This document shows, piece after piece, positions 28,305 through 36,889 of a stretch of 39,816 nucleotides of DNA. Under the pieces are notes generated by a model. It ran no database searches and was not told the DNA's origin. It saw only the letters and a list, made by a program, of their open reading frames with translations. How positions within the stretch are numbered: position 1 is the first letter of the stretch; the number at the start of each line of letters is the position of its first letter. The translations under genes and the position numbers were made by a program. This DNA is from a virus, in IMG/VR virus record IMGVR_UViG_3300033141_004308, positions 1 to 39,816 of that record; one strand, written 5' to 3'.

Positions 28305-28540
28305 TGAAAATTGTTGAGGTTGTTTGGTTTGACGCTCAGACAAGCACTCAAGGCTTGTTCGTTGATGAGTTAAGTGAGTTACAACCAATATTATCAAGGA
28401 GTGTTGGTTATTTAGTTAAGGAGTGCGAGGATTACATTATTCTTAGCTTCACTTGTTTTAATAACGATTTTTACAAGCACTTCCAACTTATTCCAACAGG
28501 AATGATTAAAGAAATTAAAGTTCTTGAAGAGGTGAAATAA
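28304..28540 (+). CDS. Conserved phage-type small protein
   Basis: A 78-residue protein with the layout strand (KIVEVVWFDAQTS), loop, short helix (LSELQPILS), strand pair (VGYLVKECEDYIILSF) and a closing PTGMIKEIKVL. This pattern of a Trp-x-Asp start and an Ile-Pro-x-x-x-Ile end is frequent in small early proteins of bacterial phages of unknown role. Confidence 0.65.
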   Translation: MKIVEVVWFDAQTSTQGLFVDELSELQPILSRSVGYLVKECEDYIILSFTCFNNDFYKHFQLIPTGMIKEIKVLEEVK

Positions 28541-28542
28541 TA

Positions 28543-29427
28543 ATGTTTCTTAAATACCCAAAAATTAAGTATTTAGGTGATGATGAGAATAAAGAATTGC
28601 TTGAAAACCCTGAGGATGAAATTATTATGGAAGAGAAGGTTGATGGTGCTAACACTCGATTCATGATTAAAAATGGAAGAATTATTTTTGGAAGTAGGAA
28701 TGTGGAAATTAAAACAGGTAATGAAGGGAACTTTGCTCCGTTAGTTCAGTATTTAACAAAAAAACTTAAAGGTAAGAGAATTAGAGATGGATTAATTGTT
28801 TACGGTGAGTATATGACTCGTCACTCTATTGATTATGATTGGGATAGAACTCCTATTTTTCTTGGTTTTGATGTTTATGATTTAGAAGTTAATAAGTTCT
28901 TAGATTATGATGAGAAGGTTAAGGTTTTTAATAGTCTTGATTTGCCAATTGTTCCATTAATTAAGAAAGTGAAGGCTTATGAGTTAAAAAATTTTAGTGA
29001 GAATGATGTTCCTAAGTCAAATTATTATGATGGTAAGGCTGAGGGAGTAGTGTTTAAGAATTATGATAAGCAGGTTTTCGCTAAGTTCGTCACTCAAAAA
29101 TTCAAAGAAGTTAATAAGGAGGCTTTCGGTTTCACGAAGAAAGGAAGTAGTAGTGATGAGGAGCGTTTCATCGCTGTTTACTGCACTAACGCTCGGATTG
29201 ATAAAATGATTTTTAAACTCTTAAATGAGGGAAGGACTTTGGGAATGGAGCTTATGAAATTCTTACCACAGAGTGTTTATGAGGATATTTGGGAGGAGAA
29301 TTGGCGGGAGATTAGTAGGACTAATTGGAGTTTGAATTTTAGGGTTATTAAGAAGTTAGTGTGTAAGCGTTGCGTGAACGTTCTTAAGCAGATTATTATT
29401 ATTAATGCTCGTAAAGAGGTGAAATAA
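28543..29427 (+). CDS. RNA ligase, Rnl2-like
   Basis: A 294-residue nucleotidyltransferase with an RNA ligase signature: motif I EKVDGAN (31-37; Lys32 would take AMP), FGSRN (49-53), motif III VYGEY (86-90), motif IV AEGVVFKN (166-173) and motif V KFVTQKF (181-187). The C-terminal 100 residues are helical, as in Rnl2. The start KYPKIKYLGDDE is typical of viral RNA ligases. It may repair tRNAs cut by host defence nucleases or seal tRNA introns. Two tRNA genes are encoded in the same genome. Confidence 0.85.
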   Translation: MFLKYPKIKYLGDDENKELLENPEDEIIMEEKVDGANTRFMIKNGRIIFGSRNVEIKTGNEGNFAPLVQYLTKKLKGKRIRDGLIVYGEYMTRHSIDYDWDRTPIFLGFDVYDLEVNKFLDYDEKVKVFNSLDLPIVPLIKKVKAYELKNFSENDVPKSNYYDGKAEGVVFKNYDKQVFAKFVTQKFKEVNKEAFGFTKKGSSSDEERFIAVYCTNARIDKMIFKLLNEGRTLGMELMKFLPQSVYEDIWEENWREISRTNWSLNFRVIKKLVCKRCVNVLKQIIIINARKEVK

Positions 29428-29684
29428 TGAGAGAAGCTTGGTTACTGAAATGGCAGAAAGTAATAATAGCAATGAATACTGAAGGGATAACCGTTAGTGA
29501 ATTATGCAAAACAATACGACGCCGATTTAAAGACATGACATCAGATAGTTATGTGAGAAAAATCCTACCTGAATTACGTAAAGAAGGCATCCTAATATCA
29601 AAACGCGTGGATGGAAGAGGCAGTAAATGGTTCTTAACTGAGAAAGGATTAAAACTCAAGAAAGCGTTCGACGAATTACTTTAA
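29427..29684 (+). CDS. Winged-helix DNA-binding protein
   Basis: An 85-residue protein coupled to the RNA ligase by TAATG. Helices (WLLKWQKVIIAMN, TVSELCKTIRRRF, DSYVRKILPELRKEGIL) are followed by a beta wing (ISKRVDGRGSKWFLTEKG), a complete winged helix. A transcription regulator of early or late genes is likely. It is the only clear candidate to bind the late operators seen near 5328 and 8459. Confidence 0.75.
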   Translation: MREAWLLKWQKVIIAMNTEGITVSELCKTIRRRFKDMTSDSYVRKILPELRKEGILISKRVDGRGSKWFLTEKGLKLKKAFDELL

Positions 29685-29698
29685 AGAGGTGATAAATT

Positions 29699-30307
29699 TT
29701 GATTATACATAATAATAAAGTCTTCGTTCACATTCCTAAAACAGGAGGAACAAGCTTACAAGACGCATTAGTAGTTAGTTGTGGAATTGCTAAAACCCCA
29801 CACGATTACATAAACTGGAAAAAACACGCTACTGTTAGAGAAATAATTAATAAATTTGGAGAACCAAAAGAATGGATAACAATTTTAAGAAACCCTTATG
29901 AACGCATGGTTAGTTACTATTACTTTATGTTAAGAATTCACAAAGAAAACCTTTACGGTGCAGGAAAATCAAAAGAAGTTATGGCAGCAGTGAAATCAAA
30001 AGATTTTAAGGATTGGCTTAAAAAAGTTATGAAAAACAATGAATTATGCCAAAACTATTATTATTTTTTAAGACGTGAAGATGGTAGTGTGCCAAAATTC
30101 AAAGTAATTCTAACAAGTGAATTAGATAAAAAATGGAAATCAATAGTAAAGTGGTTTGGTGGAAACCCAAATAAATATACTTGGACACGCCAAGTAGTAA
30201 CTAAACACCCTCCCTACGAATCTTGTTATGATGATGAGAGTTATGAAATCGTAAAAAATTATTATAGTTTTTATTTTAATCAAAAATTTTCTTCCATAAC
30301 TCAATAA
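29699..30307 (+). CDS. Sulfotransferase family protein
   Basis: A 202-residue protein with a TTG start behind GAGGTGAT. FVHIPKTGGTSL (9-20) is the 5'-phosphosulfate loop and ILRNPYERMVSYYYF (62-76) the 3'-phosphate-binding segment of PAPS-dependent sulfotransferases; Arg64 and Ser72 fit the binding residues. It probably sulfates a glycan, in line with the glycosyltransferases of this virus. It overlaps the convergent glycosyltransferase gene by 32 bases. Confidence 0.85.
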   Translation: MIIHNNKVFVHIPKTGGTSLQDALVVSCGIAKTPHDYINWKKHATVREIINKFGEPKEWITILRNPYERMVSYYYFMLRIHKENLYGAGKSKEVMAAVKSKDFKDWLKKVMKNNELCQNYYYFLRREDGSVPKFKVILTSELDKKWKSIVKWFGGNPNKYTWTRQVVTKHPPYESCYDDESYEIVKNYYSFYFNQKFSSITQ

Positions 30308-31448
30308 TCTTACTCCAATCATAATTCTCCTTAACCCACTTTAATCCAAGCTCACCGTGCTTCCTCCTTAAACCCTTATCCGAGTAATACTTATGAAAAG
30401 CACTCGCAAGCTCTTCAACACTACAAGAACCGAACTTAATGCCATTCGCTCCGAAATCCCAATCACTAATAGGAACTAATAATGAATGCTCCCCATCATT
30501 CGAGAACTCACGAGCAGTAGTGTAATCACCCATCACCACTGGAACCCCCGCAGCCATTGCCTCAACAACGCACAATCCAAAACCCTCATTCTGCTGATTC
30601 CAAACCACGTCACACACGTTATAATACTTATTAAGCACGGTAGGAGTAATGTCCTGACGCCAAAGCGGTGTTTCTTGATTATGCGTGAAATAAACATACT
30701 CTTGCAAACCCCAATTATCAATCAAGACTTTCAAGAAATAACCTTCATTCTTCTCAGGACTAATTAAATCCACGTGACAAAGCACAGCAGTCTTATCAGG
30801 AGTTAAACCATACTCATCAATGAAACGCTTGAAACCAGCGAAGAAAGTAGCCCACCTCTTCCTCCTCTGATTCTTACCGAAAATACCGATAACGAACTTA
30901 CCTTTTAAATTAAGTGCTTCACGAATCTTGAAACGCTCAGTGAGAGGGATTGGCTTGAAAACACTTAAATTCACGCCATGAGGGATATATTCCAGGTTGA
31001 AAACACCTGCTTCTGATAGCGTTTCATAACCGAACTTGCTCATAGCAATAACTTTATCCGCTTTCGAGAACACTTGCTCCTTCCAACTCTTAACGACTTG
31101 TGATGCGTCAATCGTGGTGTATTGAAACCACTTACCCTTCCAACCACGCTCACGCATGATTTCTATTGGCTCAACATAAAAACTATGCACAGGACTATCA
31201 CATAAAGATATAACGAAATCAGGATTAAATCTTTCAATTGCTTTGATAAGTGTTGCTCTCCCATAATCATCTCCAAACGATGGGAATACTTTAACACCAA
31301 GAAATTCATAAGGCAACCCATAATCAGTAAGAGAAACAATCCCAACTTCATAATCATCAGTTAATTTAGGTAAAACGTTTCTAACAACTGTTCCATAACC
31401 CGTCGGACTGTGAAGCCCATCCGTGATAAATAATAATCTCTTCATCAT
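30276..31448 (-). CDS. Family 4 glycosyltransferase
   Basis: A 390-residue GT-B enzyme, last gene of the late block. It has the N-terminal LLFITDGLHSPTGYGTVVRN (4-23), the ADKVIAMSKFGYETL segment, YIPHGVNLSVFKP before the second domain, VIGIFGKNQRRKRWATF with the donor phosphate-binding Lys/Arg, and NEGFGLCVVEAMAAGVPVV with the Glu-x7-Glu pair. All GT4 landmarks are present, so it should be active. Likely acceptors are virion or host surface glycans. Confidence 0.9.
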   Translation of the reverse strand: MMKRLLFITDGLHSPTGYGTVVRNVLPKLTDDYEVGIVSLTDYGLPYEFLGVKVFPSFGDDYGRATLIKAIERFNPDFVISLCDSPVHSFYVEPIEIMRERGWKGKWFQYTTIDASQVVKSWKEQVFSKADKVIAMSKFGYETLSEAGVFNLEYIPHGVNLSVFKPIPLTERFKIREALNLKGKFVIGIFGKNQRRKRWATFFAGFKRFIDEYGLTPDKTAVLCHVDLISPEKNEGYFLKVLIDNWGLQEYVYFTHNQETPLWRQDITPTVLNKYYNVCDVVWNQQNEGFGLCVVEAMAAGVPVVMGDYTTAREFSNDGEHSLLVPISDWDFGANGIKFGSCSVEELASAFHKYYSDKGLRRKHGELGLKWVKENYDWSKIIELWKKIFD

Positions 31449-31714
31449 GATAAAACTTTAACACCAACAATCGCAGTGACTAATGTTCCTATAATCCCAA
31501 GCAACGTGAATATTAACTTCCAATTATTAGCTGTTACTTGTTTAATCCCTTCTTTTATTACAATAACGTGCTCAACTAATTCTTTATAATACTCAGCCAT
31601 TTTCTCAATAGCGTCTGCTTGCCTTTCACTACTATGATTCATGATAGCAATGTGCTTCTCAATTCTATTTAATATTTCCATTTCATTTTTTTTCAAAGCA
31701 ACTTCACCGTTCAT
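31445..31714 (-). CDS. Coiled-coil protein with C-terminal membrane helix
   Basis: An 89-residue protein. Residues 5-60 form a coiled coil and residues 66-88 (KLIFTLLGIIGTLVTAIVG) a single membrane helix near the C terminus. The layout resembles haemolysin XhlA-type or spanin-like lysis accessory proteins in phages. In an archaeal virus a membrane-bound egress or anchoring role is possible. The ATG follows AGGA. Confidence 0.6.
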   Translation of the reverse strand: MNGEVALKKNEMEILNRIEKHIAIMNHSSERQADAIEKMAEYYKELVEHVIVIKEGIKQVTANNWKLIFTLLGIIGTLVTAIVGVKVLS

Positions 31715-31890
31715 AGTTTTTTCCTGAGTGCTTTAAGTCTCTTCTCCACTTTCTTCTTTAATGATTTAATATCCTTCCAAAATAAAATGCAATCCGCTAT
31801 TAGGACTTCAAGATGTGAGAAGAGATGAACTAAATCACTGCCAATAACTTTTAAGTCCTTCACAATTGAATTAAGTTTATCTCCAATCAT
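31711..31890 (-). CDS. Small helical protein, 59 residues
   Basis: A short gene with GTGAT before the ATG at 31890, overlapping the next start. The first 40 residues are an amphipathic to hydrophobic helix (IGSDLVHLFSHLEVLIADCI) and the last 20 are very basic. It may be a membrane-active partner of the next protein. Not recognised. Confidence 0.55.
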   Translation of the reverse strand: MIGDKLNSIVKDLKVIGSDLVHLFSHLEVLIADCILFWKDIKSLKKKVEKRLKALRKKL

Positions 31891-31929
31891 AATTTATCAC
31901 TACGCAGTCATTATATTTAATTATTTTGT

Positions 31930-32121
31930 TTATTTTACTCCTTTAAATATAGTATCATCATACTCAATATTATTGTTCTCAAAAAATTCTTTCATCACTG
32001 AAACCCAATCAGTCCCGCTTGGCTTAATTGCTAAATTAATCCAACCACCATTATCAAGTTTAATGTTAACACTCTCACCTGTTGAATGTATTTTTAAAAC
32101 TGCATAAATTGCTTTCATCAT
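31930..32121 (-). CDS. Small protein following the hub gene
   Basis: A 63-residue protein; either of two adjacent ATGs (32121 or 32118) follows GGAGGATGAT. The sequence reads as beta strands (AIYAVLKIHSTGESVNIKLD) and a helix. It overlaps the end of the upstream hub part. Family unknown. Confidence 0.6.
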   Translation of the reverse strand: MMKAIYAVLKIHSTGESVNIKLDNGGWINLAIKPSGTDWVSVMKEFFENNNIEYDDTIFKGVK

Positions 32122-33605
32122 ATATCATCCTCCTTTAATTCATAAAATATTTGTGAAGACACCATCATCTTCGTTGATGAAGGCTTGAACTTAATAGTAT
32201 AATTAGTGTTCTTATTTAAGTATTGCGTGATGTCTATTTCTTTATACCTATCACTGTAAGTTCCAATATGAGTTGCTGAACTCTCCCAAGAAGCACTCTT
32301 ATCATCATCAGGATTAGAACTCGTCACTCCTAAATAAACATCATAAGTTGCTGGCGTGTCAGTATCAGCAATCTTAGTGAACTCATTAGAAGGTGAAACA
32401 CCAGTATTTTCAGAAGTTGTTGTTCGAATAGAAATAGTATGACTGTGTTGTCCAACTATTGAAACAGTATACTCAATGTCTAAATTAGCCTCAACTGAAT
32501 AAGTAACATTTGATTTTGTAACTAATCGTAAAGTTTTCCCTCTTAAATTCTCATCAAAAATAATCATTAAAGGAATATATTTATTTGTTGCATTAAAAGT
32601 TATAGAAGAGTTTTTAGTATAAACCGTGCTTCCATCATGCAAACCCCAATAAAAAGTTACTGAAGAATTACCATCCAAATTATCTATTGAAGCCCTTATA
32701 TGTAAAATTGATAATCCTGTGTCTTCATCACTAACTGTAAAAGTATCGTGTGCACCAGTCCAAGATGTATCAAAAGTATCAATAAGGGTTTCTGCTGCTG
32801 CAATACCTCCAATAGCATTTCCAGCGGCAGCAGCACTACTTGTTCCAGTAGCATTAATTGTGTGACTATGCGTAGGGTCTGAAATAGCAGAAGTATGATA
32901 ATTAGCTTCCATTTGCACTGTTGTAATATTTAAAACAGCACTATTAATACTCCCTGACGGGTTAGGAGTTTTAAACCTAAAATAACAACTATTATTATCA
33001 GGGTCACCACCACCACCCTTAGCATCACCAACAAATATCTCAGAAGTCTTAATCGTTGTTCCAAAAGCATAATTAGATTGAGTTAAATCCTCAAACTTCA
33101 AATCCTTCAAGAACTCCTGCAAATTCATCGGTGCAATACTACCCTCCTCCATAGCATGCAACATAATCTTTGATTCACTCTCATAATTAATAGAGAAAAT
33201 CCTGTAAGTCCCATTAATATTATTTATTGAATCAATAATAGTAACAGCATCACCCCTCCTCGCTATTAATTGCGTTGTCCCAAGAAACCATTCTATTTCA
33301 ATCGTTGTCTTAGGGTCTTTCATTAAAGCCAGCATTGAATCAGCAATTAATTGAGCAGTAGTAGCATCCCTAATGGAGAAATCAGTGATAGTGTAATCCC
33401 TCTGACCATAATTTGATATTGAAGTGCTATCACTCGCTGTTGCCTTAACTTGATTATCACCCTTACCATACCCTAACACGATAATATTGTTATAAATATT
33501 CTCGTAATCCTTATTCACTTTAATAATACAATTCTTCCCGTTCTCAAAAGTTTGAACAGGCGTTGAACTACCAATCCTCTCCACAAAATTCAAATAATCC
33601 GCCAT
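32118..33605 (-). CDS. Baseplate hub, C-terminal part, with fibre-like extension
   Basis: A 495-residue protein starting MADYLNFVERIGSS. The first 170 residues continue the hub fold begun in the upstream gene (FGLG-type strands such as TTIEIEWFLGTTQLIARRGD, then GTYRIFSINYESES). The rest is a beta-rich fibre region with HSHTI repeats (SDPTHSHTINATG and GQHSHTISIRT). The gene starts at the TAATG created where a 14-nt insertion breaks the older single hub gene. The two products probably still assemble as one domain. Confidence 0.7.
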   Translation of the reverse strand: MADYLNFVERIGSSTPVQTFENGKNCIIKVNKDYENIYNNIIVLGYGKGDNQVKATASDSTSISNYGQRDYTITDFSIRDATTAQLIADSMLALMKDPKTTIEIEWFLGTTQLIARRGDAVTIIDSINNINGTYRIFSINYESESKIMLHAMEEGSIAPMNLQEFLKDLKFEDLTQSNYAFGTTIKTSEIFVGDAKGGGGDPDNNSCYFRFKTPNPSGSINSAVLNITTVQMEANYHTSAISDPTHSHTINATGTSSAAAAGNAIGGIAAAETLIDTFDTSWTGAHDTFTVSDEDTGLSILHIRASIDNLDGNSSVTFYWGLHDGSTVYTKNSSITFNATNKYIPLMIIFDENLRGKTLRLVTKSNVTYSVEANLDIEYTVSIVGQHSHTISIRTTTSENTGVSPSNEFTKIADTDTPATYDVYLGVTSSNPDDDKSASWESSATHIGTYSDRYKEIDITQYLNKNTNYTIKFKPSSTKMMVSSQIFYELKEDDI

Positions 33606-35626
33606 TAATAATCACTCCCGTCAGACTGGCTTGAAACATACACTTCATAACCAGTTAATCTTAAATTCCTTTTTAAACCATTAAAAACAGTATCAGTTTG
33701 AATGCTGAAATTATAATTCGTCCCAGTAGTGTCTATTTTACCCGCGCCAAGCCCTGCTTTACTCGCTAAATCAGAGATTATAGTGTCAGTATCAACTCCC
33801 TCCCACTTCTTAATCGTTGAACCACCATCCTCATAAATTTTTTTAGTGGTTTTAATTAAATCATCATACGCTTCTAAAATCACTTCCATTTTTGAATGCG
33901 TTAAACTCTTCTTCCTAATAGTGCCTCTGAAAAGAGTGTAAGGCTGTGATTTAACAACAAGGTAATTCCCTATGTCAAAATCAGTGTTCGTTGAACTACC
34001 AATCACTTGAACCACTGCTTTTGAAACCTCGTTTATTTTCTTAGTGATTTTAGGTTCTATCACAACGTATTTAGTGTATTCCTTCCCGTTAATGAAAACT
34101 ATTTTACCACCCCTAACAGTTAATTGACTATTTCTATAACTATTCTGTGGTATTTGAACTGTTAAAGTAGTGCTCCTAACACTCCTATCAGTTTGTTCAA
34201 TAGTCATTACTTGTTGTCTGTAAGACTTTTCTTGAGCTTCAATATCAAGTATTGAATTTACTCCTATTGTTAGGTTATCATAATCAAACGTTGAATTATC
34301 ATAAATAGCATTAGAGTCATCAAACTTAGACGAATAAGTTTTTGAGGAAATAGTTGATAAATTAGCGTCAACTGTGAAAGTTTTAGTGAATGTTTTCTGT
34401 AAATTAGCATCTACTGTAAAAGTTTTATTAAGTGTTTTTTTCAATAAAGCATTAGCAGTTAATGTTTTAGTAAATCTATTAATTAAATAAGCGTTTGCTG
34501 TGAAAGTCTTAGTTAATCTATTAACTAATACTGCATTTGTGCTAAAAGTTTTAGTAAATGTTTTAAATAAATTAGCGTCAATAGTAAAACTTTTAGTTAA
34601 TCTATTAACTAATACTGCATTTGTTGTGAATGATTTAGTTAATCTATTAACTAATACTGCATTAGCAGTGAAAGTCTTAGTATGAACTTGTGCTGTCGTG
34701 AATTGAACATCACTACCATAACTCGTTCCTAAATCATTAATTGCATAAGCCCTAACATGATAAGTCGTTCCAGGTGATAAACCAGTCATATTTTTTGTAT
34801 AAGAACCAGTTCCAAAAGTCCCAGTATCATACGCTTTACTATCACTCGTTGTTGGATTAGTGGATGTGCTCCAACAAATACCTCTCTCTGTTACATCAAT
34901 CCCACCAGTATCAGTAATGTTCCCACCGCCTGTTGCAGTTGTAGAACTAATATTCGTAACAGAACTTGTTGTTACAGTTGGAGTAGTAGCGTCAAGTGGG
35001 TATTGATACCCATTTCCATTATTATACAAAGTTGAAATCTCTTCTGAAGTTAATTCTGTTTCATAAACTCTAATATCACTTAATTTTCCTTGATAATAAT
35101 TTGCGTTATTACTTCTACTACCAAACACTAACGTAGAACTTGTTGGAGCAGTAATATTTGAATTTGATACACTGCTATAATCAGAATTATTTATTTTTAT
35201 TGTTATTTCATTATTGTTATCAAACTTTACAACAGCAAAATACCAAGTGTTAGATGATAAATTTGAACCACCTGTTGTATCAATATCACCAGTAGAACTT
35301 GTCCAAAACCTACCAATTAATTGATTATTATTTAACAAAATCTGATATTCATAAGTGCCATCAGAAATCATCATCAATCGTTCATTCGCTTGACCAATAT
35401 TAGAAGTGTAAAACCAAAAACAAACAGTCCAAACACTTGAAGGAGCATAAGAAGATGCCTTCATATTATCATTAGACCCATCAAAATAAAGACAATCATC
35501 AAATGCAGGAGCCCCTGTATTCCAAGAAGCACCATAAATAGTCATGTCTTTGTTTTCACTACCACTATCATTAGCAGTAGTTCCACTACCTTCATCTAAC
35601 TTCCACCAATTCCTTTCAGACGGCAT
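33605..35626 (-). CDS. Lectin-domain, repeat and hub N-terminal protein
   Basis: A 673-residue protein in four parts. Residues 1-210 are a LamG-like concanavalin fold (WKLDEGSG start, LYFDGSNDNM, WTVCFWFYTS, WYFAVVKFD). Residues 215-312 are a fibronectin-like domain with ICWSTSTNPTT and GLSPGTTYHVRAYA. Residues about 314-430 are eight 14-residue repeats of the type KTFTANAVLVNRLT. Residues about 460-673 are the first part of a tail hub, ending GYEVYVSSQSDGSDY. A carbohydrate-binding receptor domain fused to a hub is consistent with host recognition. Confidence 0.75.
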   Translation of the reverse strand: MPSERNWWKLDEGSGTTANDSGSENKDMTIYGASWNTGAPAFDDCLYFDGSNDNMKASSYAPSSVWTVCFWFYTSNIGQANERLMMISDGTYEYQILLNNNQLIGRFWTSSTGDIDTTGGSNLSSNTWYFAVVKFDNNNEITIKINNSDYSSVSNSNITAPTSSTLVFGSRSNNANYYQGKLSDIRVYETELTSEEISTLYNNGNGYQYPLDATTPTVTTSSVTNISSTTATGGGNITDTGGIDVTERGICWSTSTNPTTSDSKAYDTGTFGTGSYTKNMTGLSPGTTYHVRAYAINDLGTSYGSDVQFTTAQVHTKTFTANAVLVNRLTKSFTTNAVLVNRLTKSFTIDANLFKTFTKTFSTNAVLVNRLTKTFTANAYLINRFTKTLTANALLKKTLNKTFTVDANLQKTFTKTFTVDANLSTISSKTYSSKFDDSNAIYDNSTFDYDNLTIGVNSILDIEAQEKSYRQQVMTIEQTDRSVRSTTLTVQIPQNSYRNSQLTVRGGKIVFINGKEYTKYVVIEPKITKKINEVSKAVVQVIGSSTNTDFDIGNYLVVKSQPYTLFRGTIRKKSLTHSKMEVILEAYDDLIKTTKKIYEDGGSTIKKWEGVDTDTIISDLASKAGLGAGKIDTTGTNYNFSIQTDTVFNGLKRNLRLTGYEVYVSSQSDGSDY
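34346..34681 (-). repeat. Eight tandem 42-bp coding repeats
   Basis: The coding sequence repeats with a 42-bp period, giving 14-residue units such as KSFTTNAVLVNRLT and KTFTVDANLQKTFT. Alternating Thr/Ala/Leu positions indicate a beta-structured stalk. Copies differ by a few bases, so they can expand or contract by recombination. Confidence 0.8.
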
Positions 35627-35633
35627 GATTCAC

Positions 35634-35891
35634 TCACACTTTTTGAACATCTATTTTTTCAGCATCCCAAACACTTTCATCTTTCATTTGCAATTCCTTA
35701 ATTATTTTACATGGCTTCCCAACATCATGATTATTCTCAATCAAAGTAATCTCACTCTTCTCTAACTCAGTGCTTCCAAGCCTATTAAAACTAATTGCTT
35801 TATCCTTCAAATTCTTAAGTGCTTCATAAAACTTTGAAGCTTCTGTTAAATTATCAAAATAAATTCTTGCTCTTACTTCATACTTAGTCAT
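35634..35891 (-). CDS. Small tail-region protein, 85 residues
   Basis: GGAGG lies just before the ATG at 35891. The protein begins YEVRARIYFDNLTEASKFYEAL, a strand-helix pattern like a ferredoxin-like fold, and ends with a short acidic part. It overlaps the upstream gene by 8 bases. Family unknown. Confidence 0.65.
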   Translation of the reverse strand: MTKYEVRARIYFDNLTEASKFYEALKNLKDKAISFNRLGSTELEKSEITLIENNHDVGKPCKIIKELQMKDESVWDAEKIDVQKV

Positions 35892-36273
35892 TTTTTATTA
35901 CCTCCTTTTCGCATTCTAATAATTCAGGTTTATTGAAAGGACATTCCTTCCAATTACCCGCCATAACAATTAAACCATCATCGAAAATGTAAGAAATGCT
36001 TTGAACATTCTTACCATTAATTGTTTGTTGCCAACCAACCAAATAAATTAAATGCTTTAAATCATTATTAAGCGTTTTAACAATTCTTCTCCTGAAAATT
36101 AATCTCTGCCCTTTCTCAAGAAATAACTTGAAAACAACAACATCACCTGATAATAATTCAAAAGAAACCAACCTACTCCTATCTATATCAGTGTATTTAT
36201 TCTCACTCCCATCAGCATTATATTGCTTCAGGGATGAACCATCATCATAATTCGCTTTCCAAGTTAAAACCAT
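35884..36273 (-). CDS. Conserved phage-type protein, baseplate region
   Basis: The start is the ATG at 36273 (AGGTGA upstream), not the GTG four codons earlier. The 129-residue protein opens LTWKANYDDGSSLKQYNADG then YTDIDRSRLVSFELL, which recurs in phage hypothetical proteins, with strand-rich remainder and C-terminal acidic tail. Its role is unknown; location among fibre genes suggests a virion part. Confidence 0.65.
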   Translation of the reverse strand: MVLTWKANYDDGSSLKQYNADGSENKYTDIDRSRLVSFELLSGDVVVFKLFLEKGQRLIFRRRIVKTLNNDLKHLIYLVGWQQTINGKNVQSISYIFDDGLIVMAGNWKECPFNKPELLECEKEVIKND

Positions 36274-36294
36274 TGTATTGGTCACCTATTTTTT

Positions 36295-36864
36295 TTAAAT
36301 CTCATCATATTGAAAAGTTATTGTTTCAGCACTTAAATTCCCTGGACTTGCTGTATCACTAACCGCTAATTGCAAAACAACATAATCAGTTGTTTCACCA
36401 ACAGCATCAATAACATTACCGCTCTCACTAATACTAACACTCTTAGGACTTGCACTCGTGTAAGAAAACAAGTCAGTTTGCCCTGTTATTTGCGAGTGAT
36501 TACCAACCATTGTAACAGCACTATCAGCGACTTCATAACCAGCACTACTACCACTATTCTTTGTTGGGGTTTCATCACCAACATACAAAGTTATTCCCGT
36601 TCCAAAACCTCCGCCATCAGTGTAGATTTTCACATTATTTATTTGCGTGCTTGGAGCACTATCACAATATAAGTAAATGTGCTTCCAATACGAGTAATTA
36701 GTCCCGCTCGTTGGAACAGGTATTGGGTCATTCTCATCTATTGTCGCATTATCCGCTTGCTTAAACCTTATGTTAGGCGGTCCAAGACTATCAACATCTT
36801 GATTAGTCCCAGGCGAACCATCAGTCCCTCCGAAGTCATAATAAACACTTAATGTTGCTACCAT
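36295..36864 (-). CDS. Beta-rich structural protein
   Basis: A 189-residue protein rich in Gly, Ser, Thr and Asp with alternating strands (YSYWKHIYLYCDSAPSTQ, TGITLYVGDE, DYVVLQLAVSDTA). GAGGTGA precedes its ATG. It and the protein at 37961-38587 share general design (N-terminal opening, Trp-containing strands, final Gly/Ala-rich part), as adjacent fibre or baseplate proteins do. Confidence 0.65.
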   Translation of the reverse strand: MVATLSVYYDFGGTDGSPGTNQDVDSLGPPNIRFKQADNATIDENDPIPVPTSGTNYSYWKHIYLYCDSAPSTQINNVKIYTDGGGFGTGITLYVGDETPTKNSGSSAGYEVADSAVTMVGNHSQITGQTDLFSYTSASPKSVSISESGNVIDAVGETTDYVVLQLAVSDTASPGNLSAETITFQYDEI

Positions 36865-36889
36865 TTTTATTCACCTCTTTTATTTAAAT

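Noticed and set aside
27927-28397. Long minus-strand frame opposite the small early genes
   Set aside because: Low-complexity His/Thr/Ser-rich translation of G-T-rich sense codons; shadow of the real plus-strand genes.
22269-30307. Two convergent gene overlaps of exactly 32 bp (22269-22300 and 30276-30307)
   Set aside because: The sequences are unrelated, so the equal length looks accidental.
34500-34685. Plus-strand frame with repeating Leu/Val units
   Set aside because: It mirrors the 42-bp coding repeats of the late gene on the opposite strand.
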